Source: JAAXHF01 sp963665955 (lineage in GTDB: Bacteria; Desulfobacterota; Binatia; Bin18). Taken from it: a stretch of 64,000 nt of DNA. Below the pieces are notes generated by a model. It had not been told where the DNA came from, searched no databases, and saw nothing but the letters and a program-made list of their open reading frames with translations. Positions 25,476 to 34,925 of the stretch are shown piece after piece (position 1 is the first letter of the stretch; every line of letters begins with the position of its first letter). Made by a program: the position numbers and the translations under genes. Location of the stretch: assembly GCA_965231765.1 (NCBI GenBank), contig OZ246887.1, positions 2,170,001 through 2,234,000 of the forward strand. The letters are read 5' to 3'.

Positions 25476-26378
25476 ATGAGCGACATAAAAACCGGCGGCA
25501 TCCAGATGATCCCCATTGCGGATGGCTATAAGGTGTGGACAAAACGCTACGGCTCGGGCTCGATTCCGCTCCTGACGCTGCACGGCGGGCCGGGCTGTAC
25601 GCATGAGTACTTTGCCTGTTTTGAGGATTTTTTGCCCCAACATGACATTCAGATTATCTATTATGATCAGCTCGGCTCAACCTACTCGGATCAGCCGGAT
25701 GATCCGAGTCTGTGGACAGTCGAACGTTTTTGCGAAGAAGTCGAGCAAGTCAGGCAGGCTCTGGGCTTAGAGCAGTTTTATCTGTACGGCCACTCCTGGG
25801 GTGGCATGTTGGGCATTGAATATGCTTTGAAATACCAGGCTCACCTCAAAGGCTTAATCGTCTCAAACATGACCGCCAGTATTCCGTCCTACGTTGCCTA
25901 CACCAATAAGCTCCGCCAACAGTTGCCTGCAGAAGTGCTGGGCGTGTTAGAAAAGTATGAGGCAAATGGGGAGTATACTGCACCGGAGTATGAAGAGGCG
26001 CTCTTCAGCCACTTGTACACCAAGCATATCTGCCGAGTTGACCCATGGCCTGAGCCACTCACCCGCATGTTTGATCACTTGAGCAAGCAAGTCTACGAGA
26101 CCATGCAAGGCCCGAGTGAGTTCGTCGTCACCGGGACGTTCAAAGATTGGGATCGGTGGGCCGACTTGCACCAGATTCACTGTCCAACGCTGCTGTCTGT
26201 CGGACGTTTCGATACCATGCGAGTGGCAGATATTGAGCAGATGGGCAGCCTGGTCCCGCAGTCACGCGTGTCAATTTGTGAACAGGGTAGCCACTGCGCG
26301 ATGTATGACGACCAAGACGCCTACTTCCGGGATGTGGTGCAATTCATTCAGGATGTCGAGGCGGGGAGATTGGCATAA
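25476..26378 (+). CDS. Alpha/beta hydrolase, proline iminopeptidase-like
   Basis: A 300-residue alpha/beta-fold hydrolase resembling proline iminopeptidases (peptidase S33). The oxyanion region is LTLHGGPGCTHEYF, the nucleophile elbow YGHSWGGMLGIEYAL, a helical lid follows, and the acid and base residues lie in SVGRFDTMR and EQGSHCAMYDD. It may cleave a peptide, amide or ester linked with the lactonase encoded just upstream. The 9-base spacing suggests coupled translation with that gene. Confidence 0.85.
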   Translation: MSDIKTGGIQMIPIADGYKVWTKRYGSGSIPLLTLHGGPGCTHEYFACFEDFLPQHDIQIIYYDQLGSTYSDQPDDPSLWTVERFCEEVEQVRQALGLEQFYLYGHSWGGMLGIEYALKYQAHLKGLIVSNMTASIPSYVAYTNKLRQQLPAEVLGVLEKYEANGEYTAPEYEEALFSHLYTKHICRVDPWPEPLTRMFDHLSKQVYETMQGPSEFVVTGTFKDWDRWADLHQIHCPTLLSVGRFDTMRVADIEQMGSLVPQSRVSICEQGSHCAMYDDQDAYFRDVVQFIQDVEAGRLA

Positions 26379-26401
26379 GGAATGTCCCCTCGCCTGCTCA
26401 A

Positions 26402-26806
26402 TTATGGCACAACAGCGACCGCTTCAACCTCAACCCGCACGTCGTCAGATACCAGTCGAGCGACTTGGACGGTGGCCGAGACTGGCGGTTCACTCGGCCA
26501 GTATTCGTTGCGGACTTCTTGGATGGCGAGTACATCGTCCATGTCTTGAATGTAAACAGTCATCCTGACCACATCGTCCAATGTCGAACCAGCCTCTGCC
26601 AGGACCGCCCGCATCTGTTCAAAGATGCGCCGCGTTTGCTCCTTGACGTCACCTGGGGCAACGGTGTTGCCATTTTCGTCACGTGCAGTCATCCCCGTTG
26701 TAAAGACCAGGTCGTGACCAGCAGGCACCCGGATGGCCTGTGCCCAGGGTCCAAATTTGCCTGGCCGTGACCAGAACGCTGTACTCAGAACTTTCTTTGT
26801 GCTCAT
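26402..26806 (-). CDS. RidA-family protein
   Basis: A 134-residue Rid-family protein with core motifs AIRVPAGHDLVFTTGMTA, KEQTRRIFEQMRAVLAEAGSTLDDVVRMTVYIQDMD, PPVSATVQVARL and VEVEAVAVV. The canonical Arg of imine-hydrolysing RidA is replaced in PPVSATV, as in the Rid protein at 23049, so the chemistry may differ. GGAGG precedes the ATG. It is 23 bases downstream of hyuB and forms the last gene of a hyuA-hyuB-rid operon, consistent with removal of reactive imine or carbamoyl intermediates. Confidence 0.85.
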   Translation of the reverse strand: MSTKKVLSTAFWSRPGKFGPWAQAIRVPAGHDLVFTTGMTARDENGNTVAPGDVKEQTRRIFEQMRAVLAEAGSTLDDVVRMTVYIQDMDDVLAIQEVRNEYWPSEPPVSATVQVARLVSDDVRVEVEAVAVVP

Positions 26807-26829
26807 CTGTTTACCTCCATCGCTCCCGC

Positions 26830-28647
26830 TCAGCGCAGCCCACGCCTCAGCCGCTCGCGGAGTGCTTGGGTTGTCTCTTGATCGACAGTCAGTGTCTCGT
26901 CGTCCATATTTCCCGTGAAGACAACCCCGTAGACCTCCCGGGCCTGCTCGACAGACACCCAGCCTTCAAGAACGTCATGCCAAACATGCCCCGGGCTGCG
27001 TTCAATCGGCGGCCCGTATCCACCGCCACCACAGTCTGTGGAGCGAATGCGCTCACCAGGAACGAGTTCGCCAGCAAAGATGTTGGGCAGGCGCGTCTCG
27101 TTACCGTGCCGATCGATCTTGAGCGCCCAGGCTTTACTGCCAGCATGACCGCCCTGTACGCCTTTGGCTGGTGTCTCATAACCCTCCATTGGAAAGGTAC
27201 AGGTCACGGCATCACCTTTGGGACCGTATTCGACCTCAATCGCAGGCGCCCCCCGGAACCGCCCCGGCCCGCCGCTGTCCTGGGCCAGCTTCTGGGACTT
27301 GATGAACAACGGATACTTTTGCTCATCAATCTCAATGCTATCTCGATATAAGAGACCCGAGATAACCGGGATACCGTACGTCGCCCAGCCATCGCACACC
27401 GCCGAAGCCGGCCCACCGTTATTGCCCAGCAGCAGCTGATTGACATAGCCGCTACCGTTTCTGCGCGTGTCCGTGCCTGAGATAACGGCGTAGCCTGCGT
27501 TCTGCGCAACACCCCCTTCGGCCGTCCCCCAGCCATCTCCAATCTCGGCAAAACCAGACTGGGTGACCCCGACTAGTCTATTAGCCGGATTGGTGGTCGC
27601 CAGCGAGCACGAGTGGGGGAAACGCGGAATGCCAACAACACAGCCTTCGCGCAGCTTAACGGAGACGCGCCGAAAGCTGCCAGCGTTGTGTGGCATGTCT
27701 GGGTCCAGCACGCTGAAGATGCCTTGCATGACACTCGACACTGAGCACGCCTCTGACGAGTTTGCCCCACCAGCGACGTTATCCGGATTATCACGCAGAT
27801 CAACTTCAATCCGACCCTCGTGTGCGTCAATAGCAATACTGGCCTTGAGCGGCAGGCCGTCGGGCAGACCCGGAAATGGATCATGCCGGCCAGTGCCGAC
27901 CACTGTGCCACTCGGAAGCTGCTTGATGGCGTGGATCATACGCCGTTCCGAATACGCAAACCACTCGTGCACGAACACCTTGAGTGTCTCGGGTCCGTAC
28001 TTGGCCAGCAAGTCCGCAATTTTATGCTCGCCAACGCGAGCTGCCCCGAGCATGGCCAGATAGTCACCGTACCACTGCTCGGGCACCCGGATGCGTTTTC
28101 GGCACATACGGATAATGTCGTCAATGTCTTTGTACGTCCGCTGGACCTGGACACACGGGAAGAGCAACGCGCCCTCTTCATACACATCCCGGGCGTGGGG
28201 CATGTACGAGGTCGGCAAGGCATTGCCAATATCGGACAGATGGGCCTTTGCCACAGCCGTGAACAGATGTTCACCTTGCCAGAAAATTGGGACAAGAATG
28301 GTATGATCAGCCGGGTGAGAATTGCCCAGATACGGGTCGTTGTGCAGAAACGCGTCGCCCTCAGCCAGGTCAGGATGCAGCTCGCACATCGCCTCGGCCT
28401 GCAAATGCGAGCCGTAGATGTGCGCTGGCAAGCCCTCAGCCGCAGCTAAGAGTTCATGTGAGCCGCTTACACTGGTCGTGATTGAACACGAAAAATCACG
28501 CGCAATATTGATTGCGGCTGAGCGGCCAGCCCGGAGCAGCGTGTTGGTCATTTCACGGACAATTGCTTCAAATCGATTCGCCAATACAGCCAGGCGTGTC
28601 GGATCGAGCGTTGTCGTCTGGGCTCGACTCTCCGTCTTGGTTGCCAT
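26830..28647 (-). CDS. hyuB: Hydantoinase/oxoprolinase subunit B, second copy
   Basis: A 605-residue HyuB-family subunit. Markers are EGLPAHIYGSHLQAEAM, DAFLHNDPYLGNSHPADH (metal-binding His/Asp region), AKAHLSDIGNALPTSYM, GTGRHDPFPGLPDGLPL and the glycine-rich RSTDCGGGGYGPPIERSP near the C-terminus. It differs in these motifs from the HyuB at 20792, so the two pairs probably act on different cyclic amides. It is in an operon with HyuA upstream (52-base gap) and a Rid protein downstream. The start is supported by GGAAG. Confidence 0.88.
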   Translation of the reverse strand: MATKTESRAQTTTLDPTRLAVLANRFEAIVREMTNTLLRAGRSAAINIARDFSCSITTSVSGSHELLAAAEGLPAHIYGSHLQAEAMCELHPDLAEGDAFLHNDPYLGNSHPADHTILVPIFWQGEHLFTAVAKAHLSDIGNALPTSYMPHARDVYEEGALLFPCVQVQRTYKDIDDIIRMCRKRIRVPEQWYGDYLAMLGAARVGEHKIADLLAKYGPETLKVFVHEWFAYSERRMIHAIKQLPSGTVVGTGRHDPFPGLPDGLPLKASIAIDAHEGRIEVDLRDNPDNVAGGANSSEACSVSSVMQGIFSVLDPDMPHNAGSFRRVSVKLREGCVVGIPRFPHSCSLATTNPANRLVGVTQSGFAEIGDGWGTAEGGVAQNAGYAVISGTDTRRNGSGYVNQLLLGNNGGPASAVCDGWATYGIPVISGLLYRDSIEIDEQKYPLFIKSQKLAQDSGGPGRFRGAPAIEVEYGPKGDAVTCTFPMEGYETPAKGVQGGHAGSKAWALKIDRHGNETRLPNIFAGELVPGERIRSTDCGGGGYGPPIERSPGHVWHDVLEGWVSVEQAREVYGVVFTGNMDDETLTVDQETTQALRERLRRGLR

Positions 28648-28670
28648 CTGCTTGAGCTTCCTTTCGGTTC

Positions 28671-28715
28671 AACAGCCAATACTGATCAACCAATATTAGT
28701 CAACCGATACTAATC
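28671..28715. repeat. Three degenerate 14-15 bp tandem repeats at the hyuA 3' end
   Basis: Units AACCAATATTAGTC (28688-28701) and AACCGATACTAATC (28702-28715) follow a third, less exact unit at 28671-28687. The array spans the end of hyuA and the hyuA-hyuB gap. It is AT-rich against its surroundings. It may bind a regulator or be a slippage product. Confidence 0.5.
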
Positions 28716-30781
28716 AAATAGTTGTCCAGTTGCGTAACCTTGGCCACGCTATCTGGGTACACAACGATCGTGGTCGTTGGCTCCTCAATAATCGCTGGCC
28801 CGTCTATCGACATAGCAGGCTCAAGTGTAGTGCCGAGATAGACAGGGACGTCGAGCCTGCCACGTTCAGCGAAGTAGACTGCTCGCCGCGCATCAGCGCT
28901 TGCGCTGTGCGTTGTGACGCATGGGCACGACGGCTCTTGCTGCACCCGATCGAGCAGGCCCGTCAGCCGCCCTCTCCAGTACAGACACTCGACCTGTGCG
29001 CCCTCTTCTTTGACCGCGAACACCCGCTCATGTACTTGGTGGAAGCCCTCGATGAGAGCCGCAACGTCGGATGGCCCGTCGAAGCGGTCCTTTGCCAAGG
29101 ACACCTCAAGTTCCCAAACCTGACTCGGGTAGCGGGCTTCAACAAAAAAGTCACGTTTGAAATGTTTGAGTCCCCCGGCTCGCAGCTCGGACTCCAATGT
29201 ATCCATTTCAGCATGTACGGACTGCAAACCCGCATTGACTTCGTCGTAGGTAAACGCGTTTGTCACTGCGAGTTTACTTATGCTGAATTCAGCCACCATA
29301 TCCGAGTACTGGGCACCACACGCACTCAGTGCTCCGGCCGTGCGTGGAAAAAGGACCTGCCGGCAGCCGAGCTCTTGGGCGATGGAGACCAGGTTCAAGC
29401 CTGCCGCCCCTCCCCCAGCAACAAGTAAAGTCTCGCGTGGGTCAACACCTGCATTGATTGAGATCTCCTGGATCGCCTGCAGCATCGCCTCTCCAGCCAG
29501 GGTCAGAATCGCCTGCGCCAGCTGATCGGCCGTCTGTCCAAGCTGTGTGGCAAGTGTCCCCACCGCTTGCTCAGCGGCTCGCCCGTCCAGCTGCATCCGT
29601 CCACCGAGAAAATAGGCTGGATCCAAGTAGCCAAGCACCAAGGCTGCGTCGGTGACCGTGGCGTGCATTCCACCCCGTCCGTAACACGCTGGACCTGGGT
29701 CGGCCCCGGCACTGTGGGGACCAATGCGCAGTAACCCACCTGAGTCAATCCAGGCAATTGAGCCGCCACCAGCCCCGATGCTGCGCACGTCAACAGACGA
29801 CAGCCCGGTCATATGCCCGACCCATTGACCACCGAGCCAGGTCTCACGGGTGGACTTGATCAGGCCGTCGCGTACCAGGCTGACATCAAAGCTCGTCCCG
29901 CCGGTGTCACAGGTGATCACGTCCCTGTCTCCGACTTCCGCCCGCGTATAATGGAGGGCAGCCACCGGCGCGAGGGCTGGGCCGGAACGGACGCTATTGA
30001 TGGGACGCTCGGCTAAAGTTTGCAGAGGCATCACTCCGCCGGACGATGTTGCGCCAAGAATCTCGCCACCAAAGCCGGCCTCCCGCACGTCTTGGTCAAT
30101 CTCGTGCAGGTGGCGTTGCATCAGCGGCTTCAACGAGGCGTCAATAACAGCAGCCGAGGCGCGTCGATATTCACGGATAATCGGGTTGAGCTGGGATGAC
30201 AGGGTGTAGGGAATACCCGGCAGTTCTTCTTCAATGAGGGTGCCCAACAGAGACTCGTGGACGGGGTTAGCAATCGACCACACAAGACAAACCCCGATCG
30301 CCTCAATCTGTCGTGCGCCGAGCTTTGTCAGGACACTCCGTGTGTGCTCCACGTCGAGCGGCATAACGATCTCGCCTTCTGCATTTATCCGCTCTCGAAT
30401 CTCAAAGGTCAGGCGTCGCGGGACATACGGTTCCGGGTACGGGACGCTGAAATCGTAGGCATTGGTCTTGCCGCCCTCACGCAGCACCAGAATATCGGGA
30501 AAGCCCTCAGTGGTGAGAAATGCCGTCTTTCCCGTCTTTCCCTCCACAACAGCATTTGTCGCGGTTGTGGTGCCATAGATGAGGAGATCTGCTTTGCCCA
30601 ACAGTGTCATGACGTTGGGCTCATCAAGTTGCTCAGCCACAACTGCAAGCCCCTGCTCCATGCCCTGGAAAATCCGCTCTCGGGTGGTCAGTCCCTTGCC
30701 GATAGTCAGGTGTCCTGTTTCGTCAGCCACCACCACGTCAGTGAACGTGCCGCCGACGTCGATGGCAATCCGGTACCCCAT
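28700..30781 (-). CDS. hyuA: Hydantoinase/oxoprolinase subunit A, second copy
   Basis: A 693-residue HyuA-family ATPase subunit. It begins GYRIAIDVGGTFTDVVVADE, then shows GTTTATNAVVEG, VITCDTGGTSFDVSLV, VRSIGAGGGSIAWIDSGGLL and LLVAGGGAAGLNLVSIAQELG. Together with HyuB it would hydrolyse hydantoin or 5-oxoproline-like rings using ATP. I prefer the ATG at 30781, preceded by GAGAGGGG; an upstream frame adds 15 unlikely residues. The gene is intact, unlike the frameshifted copy at 18689. It is divergent from a nitroreductase gene. Confidence 0.9.
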   Translation of the reverse strand: MGYRIAIDVGGTFTDVVVADETGHLTIGKGLTTRERIFQGMEQGLAVVAEQLDEPNVMTLLGKADLLIYGTTTATNAVVEGKTGKTAFLTTEGFPDILVLREGGKTNAYDFSVPYPEPYVPRRLTFEIRERINAEGEIVMPLDVEHTRSVLTKLGARQIEAIGVCLVWSIANPVHESLLGTLIEEELPGIPYTLSSQLNPIIREYRRASAAVIDASLKPLMQRHLHEIDQDVREAGFGGEILGATSSGGVMPLQTLAERPINSVRSGPALAPVAALHYTRAEVGDRDVITCDTGGTSFDVSLVRDGLIKSTRETWLGGQWVGHMTGLSSVDVRSIGAGGGSIAWIDSGGLLRIGPHSAGADPGPACYGRGGMHATVTDAALVLGYLDPAYFLGGRMQLDGRAAEQAVGTLATQLGQTADQLAQAILTLAGEAMLQAIQEISINAGVDPRETLLVAGGGAAGLNLVSIAQELGCRQVLFPRTAGALSACGAQYSDMVAEFSISKLAVTNAFTYDEVNAGLQSVHAEMDTLESELRAGGLKHFKRDFFVEARYPSQVWELEVSLAKDRFDGPSDVAALIEGFHQVHERVFAVKEEGAQVECLYWRGRLTGLLDRVQQEPSCPCVTTHSASADARRAVYFAERGRLDVPVYLGTTLEPAMSIDGPAIIEEPTTTIVVYPDSVAKVTQLDNYLISIG

Positions 30782-30885
30782 GTCTGTCCCCTCTCCGTGG
30801 AGGATTATTCTGCTGTTGAAGCGCATTTGTCAAAGGGAGGGCAGGTATGTATGAAGGAGAAAAGAATGGCCAAGGAGGGGCACTC

Positions 30886-31569
30886 ATGGATTTAGAAACG
30901 GTAGACCATGTACTCATGACGACGCGGTCGGTGAAAAAGCGCCTGGACTTCACGCGTCCCATCGAACCCGACGTGATCCAGCACTGTATCGAGATTGCGT
31001 TGCAGGCGCCGACCGGTGTGAATTCCCAGGGCTGGTATTTCATGGTAGTGACCGATCCGGAAAAGCGTCTGGCGCTTGCTGAGGTCTACCGCAAGGCCAT
31101 GCGAGATTATGGAGAGTTTCAAAACACACAACCCCCACAGTACCCAACAGACAGCCTACGTGCGGGTCAGTGGCAGAGCATGCTCGATGCCAGCATGTAC
31201 CTCAACGAGCGCATTCACGAAGCTCCGGTCCATATTATCCCGTGCATTAATACTCAAGTGAAAGAGTATCCTCTGCTGTTCCAGTCTCCCACGCCGAGTT
31301 CGTTCTACCATGCCTCGTTGTATGGCTCGATTCTGCCAGCTGCCTGGTCGATTATGTTAGCCTTACGCGCCCGGGGCTTGGGATCAGCTTGGACCACAGT
31401 CCACCTGGTGTATGAAAAAGAGGCGGCCGAGATTCTGGGCATTCCAGACAATATTTTGCAGGCGGCTCTCCTGCCGGTGGCCTACTTTACAGGCGACGAT
31501 TTCAGGCCAGCCAAACGCCTCCCAGTTGAAGAGGTCACTTACTGGAACGGGTGGGGACAGCAGCGGTAA
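30886..31569 (+). CDS. Nitroreductase family protein
   Basis: A 227-residue FMN-dependent nitroreductase-fold protein. MTTRSVKKRLDFTRPIEPDVI gives the typical RSxRxF-like FMN phosphate contact (here RSVKKR). QAPTGVNSQGWYFMVVTDP follows, and the C-terminal part has LRARGLGSAWTT and ILGIPDNILQAALLPVAY. Such enzymes reduce nitro groups, quinones or enones with NAD(P)H. AAGGAGGGG precedes the ATG at 30886. The next gene, a Rieske oxygenase, converges with only three bases between stops. Confidence 0.85.
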   Translation: MDLETVDHVLMTTRSVKKRLDFTRPIEPDVIQHCIEIALQAPTGVNSQGWYFMVVTDPEKRLALAEVYRKAMRDYGEFQNTQPPQYPTDSLRAGQWQSMLDASMYLNERIHEAPVHIIPCINTQVKEYPLLFQSPTPSSFYHASLYGSILPAAWSIMLALRARGLGSAWTTVHLVYEKEAAEILGIPDNILQAALLPVAYFTGDDFRPAKRLPVEEVTYWNGWGQQR

Positions 31570-31572
31570 AGA

Positions 31573-32724
31573 CTATTCCGACTCAGGCGACATATGATCA
31601 AGATAGCCATTGATGAGATTGTAGACCGACTGCTCCAATTTTGACATCGGACCGGGCTGGAACACGCTGGAACCTAAATTGTTCTGAAGTGAGCTGACCA
31701 TCTGTCGGTCTTCTTCAATAATCAGGCGGAAGAAATCTTTGTACACCTGCACCTTTTCCTCAAAATCGGGCTGACCGAACGCCTCCTCCGGGAGCAAGGT
31801 ATAGGAAATAGCCCGAGAGCGACTCGGGGAGATAGGCCAAACGGTCGTCGGCTGGAAACTGTCGTAGCGGGCAATCACAAACATGTTCGGCACCAGAAAG
31901 CCCATACACGCAAAGGTGTCAGGTTTGTCCTGCAACCACGGCATAGGGCCGAATAGACTCTTGCCATGTGGCGTCATTGGAGCAGCGCTGTAGCGACCGC
32001 TAAAGCCACCTCGCCCCTGAAGATTGAATGCAAAGTCCTCGACCGGGATATGGCCGCCAAACGAATCGGCATGCAGGGTCTGGAAATGGTACACGTCCAT
32101 CCCATTCTCATTGAACAGCTTCCAGTTGCAATCAAACTCCATCTCAAATTTCGCGGCCAGACGGCACTCCTCCTGCCTCAGAAAACCGAACTCTCTTTGG
32201 AAATCGGCTACGAACTCTTCAAGCGGTGGCGCGTCAGCATTGAAGCTAGTAAATACCCAGCCTGCCCAGACACCGACCCGCAAGGGGGGTAAGCGACAGT
32301 TGGCGAAATCGAACTGCTCAGCCTCCTTCATGTACGGCGCACCCTTAAGCTTGCCTGTCAGGTCATACAGCCAGGCGTGATACGGGCAGCTAAACTCCTT
32401 GGTATTCCCTTGGCCATGGGCCACGTCTGCTCCCCGATGGCGACAGATATTGGAAAAGACGTTGAGTTTGCCTTCCTTATCACGGGTCAGGACAATCGGC
32501 TCGTCCATAATCCGAAACGTCATATAGTCTCCCGGTTTCTCAACTTCCTCGACCCTGGCGATGCACAGCCAATCGTGTAGGAAGAACTTTTCTTTCTCCA
32601 GCTGATAAACTTCGGGGGACGTGTAGACAGCACCTGGAAGATGGCGTGCCTGATGAATCGGTTCTCTGGCTTTGTTGAGACCTTCGCCAATGACAAGTGT
32701 GAGACCGGTATGTGTAGACGCCAT
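31573..32724 (-). CDS. Rieske aromatic-ring-hydroxylating oxygenase, alpha subunit
   Basis: A 383-residue oxygenase alpha subunit. The Rieske [2Fe-2S] ligands are in CRHRGADVAHG and CPYHAWLYDLTG. The mononuclear iron site is in NWKLFNENGMDVYHFQTLH, with the third acidic ligand expected near the C-terminus. It would add oxygen to an aromatic or quaternary-amine substrate using electrons from a separate reductase, which is not encoded nearby. GAAGGGG precedes the ATG at 32724. A 75-base piece of this gene is repeated at 34122-34195. Confidence 0.9.
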   Translation of the reverse strand: MASTHTGLTLVIGEGLNKAREPIHQARHLPGAVYTSPEVYQLEKEKFFLHDWLCIARVEEVEKPGDYMTFRIMDEPIVLTRDKEGKLNVFSNICRHRGADVAHGQGNTKEFSCPYHAWLYDLTGKLKGAPYMKEAEQFDFANCRLPPLRVGVWAGWVFTSFNADAPPLEEFVADFQREFGFLRQEECRLAAKFEMEFDCNWKLFNENGMDVYHFQTLHADSFGGHIPVEDFAFNLQGRGGFSGRYSAAPMTPHGKSLFGPMPWLQDKPDTFACMGFLVPNMFVIARYDSFQPTTVWPISPSRSRAISYTLLPEEAFGQPDFEEKVQVYKDFFRLIIEEDRQMVSSLQNNLGSSVFQPGPMSKLEQSVYNLINGYLDHMSPESE

Positions 32725-32912
32725 GTGTATCCCCTTCTTATCGCATACCATAGTGCGAACGCGCAGCCTTTCAGCATTAGCTGGAACGTAGCAGTGAGAC
32801 GGCTACACTTGCAACAACGGAGAGGACGGCCAAGATTGACCGCTCAGTCCAGACTGTCATAGGCTACACCTAGGTGCGCAAAGGTGACGATGTGCAAGCC
32901 AAGGAGGGAGCC

Positions 32913-34070
32913 ATGTTTCTCGATCTCACGGCTGACCAGGAACGTATTATCAATCTAGCCAAGGTGCTAGCAGCTGAATTTGCCGAGCGGGCGGAACAGC
33001 ACGACCGTGAAGGCAGCTTCCCGTTCGAGAACATTGAGCGGCTCAAAGAGACCGGCTATACCACGATGACAACGCCACAAGAATATGGCGGCTGGGGGGC
33101 CAGTCCACTCACCTTTATCCTTGCCCAAGAGCAACTTGTGCAAGGCTGTGCGGCGACCGCCTTTGCGATCAATATGCACTGCAACACGGTTGGCTTTTAT
33201 ACACCGTTCATGACCCCGGCCCAAAAAGAGCTGTATTTGGGCAATGTAGGCCGTAAAAAGATGCTCCTGAACGGATTTTACACTGAAGGTGGTGGAGCCC
33301 GTTCGATTCTGTCGCCTGCCTCAACTGCTCAAAAAGTATCTGATGGTTATATTCTTAATGGCACGAAGGTTTTTGCAACACTGGCACCTGCGGTTGACTA
33401 CTTCGGGGTGAGCGTGTCGCTTGAAGGCTATACTGGTCCGGCATCTGGAGGCTGTGCTTTTCTTTTACCCCGCAACACACCGGGCCTGAACGTGGTAGCA
33501 ACCTGGGATGCTATGGGCATGCGTGGGACAGGCAGTCACACAATTACCATGCAGGATGTCTTTGCCACACAAGACCAGCGCATTGGCGAAGAAGGTTGCC
33601 TATTTGAAGAATTTGCGCAGGTCGCGTACTGGTACTGCGTATCGTTTTCGGCGTGTTACCTGGGGATCGGCCAGGCAATGTATAACTATGTGTGTGACTA
33701 TGCGCGCTCCCGTACGGTCCAAAAGACTGGACAGCAGGTTGGGCATTTAGCCTGGAATCGATTTGCCATAGGCGAAATGTATAACCGCCTCGAAGCCTGT
33801 CGGACACTCCTCTACACCACTGCCCGAGACATCTCAGAGCAACGTCCATATGGCGAGCGCCTGGTCCCCACGGTCGAAATGCTACGCACCTATATCGCTG
33901 AAAACATGTTAGAGGTCGGCAATCTCGCCACACGTGTTGGCGGTGGCTTAGGCTATTTAAAAGGCAATCTCCTGGAGCGCGCCTTTCGGGACTTGCGCTC
34001 CGCCCCCCTGCATACGCTCAAACGTGATGAAGTGTTGGAAATGTTGGCGGCTATGGAGTTGGGGTTTTAG
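32913..34070 (+). CDS. Acyl-CoA dehydrogenase family protein
   Basis: A 385-residue flavoprotein of the acyl-CoA dehydrogenase family, clearly paralogous to the gene at 6800 (shared EFAERAEQHDREGSFPFENIERLKETGY pattern and QGCAATAFAINMH). Middle-domain motifs are NGTKVFATLAPAVDYFGV and WDAMGMRGTGSHTITMQDVF. The C-terminal ATRVGGGLGYLKGNLLERAFRDLRSAP resembles the FAD/tetramer region. AAGGAGGGAGCC precedes the ATG at 32913. It is divergent from the Rieske oxygenase. Confidence 0.87.
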   Translation: MFLDLTADQERIINLAKVLAAEFAERAEQHDREGSFPFENIERLKETGYTTMTTPQEYGGWGASPLTFILAQEQLVQGCAATAFAINMHCNTVGFYTPFMTPAQKELYLGNVGRKKMLLNGFYTEGGGARSILSPASTAQKVSDGYILNGTKVFATLAPAVDYFGVSVSLEGYTGPASGGCAFLLPRNTPGLNVVATWDAMGMRGTGSHTITMQDVFATQDQRIGEEGCLFEEFAQVAYWYCVSFSACYLGIGQAMYNYVCDYARSRTVQKTGQQVGHLAWNRFAIGEMYNRLEACRTLLYTTARDISEQRPYGERLVPTVEMLRTYIAENMLEVGNLATRVGGGLGYLKGNLLERAFRDLRSAPLHTLKRDEVLEMLAAMELGF

Positions 34071-34121
34071 GGTAGCTTTCAAATCGGACTCCCGGTCTTC
34101 TTCCAAGGTCAGCAGGATCAG

Positions 34122-34195
34122 TTGTCAGGTTTGTCCTATAATCACAGCATGTAACCGAACAGCCTCTTGCCGTTTGGCGTCATCGGAGCAGCGAC
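34122..34195 (-). pseudogene. Short relic of a Rieske oxygenase gene
   Basis: The 74 bases here match 31916-31989 inside the Rieske oxygenase gene with scattered differences (TGTCAGGTTTGTCCT, then GGCGTCAT, GGAGCAGCG shared in order). It contains stops in the homologous frame. It is the remnant of a lost paralogue between the acyl-CoA dehydrogenase and metallo-beta-lactamase genes. Confidence 0.7.
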
Positions 34196-34220
34196 ACTGA
34201 GTCTGAGGAAGGACGTTCTT

Positions 34221-34925
34221 TTACTGTCCTTTATTCGGATTCTTCACCATATTGCCGTGTCCAGGAATAATCCAGTCAGCGATCTGCAAAATCTTTTCTC
34301 TGTGGGTGTCGAGGCTTTCTTGACTCCAGGCCAGCGGATCTTCGCCAGGCTTGATATCGGAGAACGACCACAAGTGCGTCAAGACGTACGTACCTTGCTC
34401 TGTCTCGACGATAAGCGACGCGTCTTCTTCAGTGTGGCCTGGGGTACGTAGCACTTTAATGCCGGGCGCGATCTCATAACCATCGCCATGATCTTCCCAC
34501 AGATCACCTTTATACCTACCCCAGAAATCGACTAGTTCTGCATTCGGGAGCAGCGCAATGTTGACCGTATGGTCGGGATGGTGATGACTGATGAATATAT
34601 GAGTCACGTCTTCAGGGGAGACGCCCTCTTTCTTGAGCGCTTCGATAATAAGCGCTCGATCTGTGACCATACCTGGGTCAGACACAAGAGTGACATTCTC
34701 GCCTCGAACAAGGGCTACAGTGCCGGCAACTCTTCGGGCACCATCATCTGACACACCAGGCATGGTCTCGCGTCCTTCTATGGGCTTCGCGTAGCCTTCA
34801 ATGAGTACAGTAACGGTATTCTTGGTTTGCGCCGATTGTGCCTGAACGACGTTAGGCATCAACCAGCCTATGCTCATGGCCAGTGCCATAGCAACGATAA
34901 GAGTTCTCATCATGCTGTTTTTCAT
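34221..34925 (-). CDS. Secreted metallo-beta-lactamase-fold hydrolase
   Basis: A 234-residue MBL-fold protein with a signal peptide (MMRTLIVAMALAMSIGWLMP, cleavage near AQA/QS). The metal motif is ISHHHPDHT, with downstream ligands in LRTPGHTEEDASL and IIPGHG. It resembles MBLAC1-type hydrolases more than true beta-lactamases. It would work in the periplasm as a hydrolase of a thioester, ester or phosphoester. GGAGGAG precedes the ATG. It is divergent from the CehA-like gene, also exported. Confidence 0.87.
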   Translation of the reverse strand: MKNSMMRTLIVAMALAMSIGWLMPNVVQAQSAQTKNTVTVLIEGYAKPIEGRETMPGVSDDGARRVAGTVALVRGENVTLVSDPGMVTDRALIIEALKKEGVSPEDVTHIFISHHHPDHTVNIALLPNAELVDFWGRYKGDLWEDHGDGYEIAPGIKVLRTPGHTEEDASLIVETEQGTYVLTHLWSFSDIKPGEDPLAWSQESLDTHREKILQIADWIIPGHGNMVKNPNKGQ

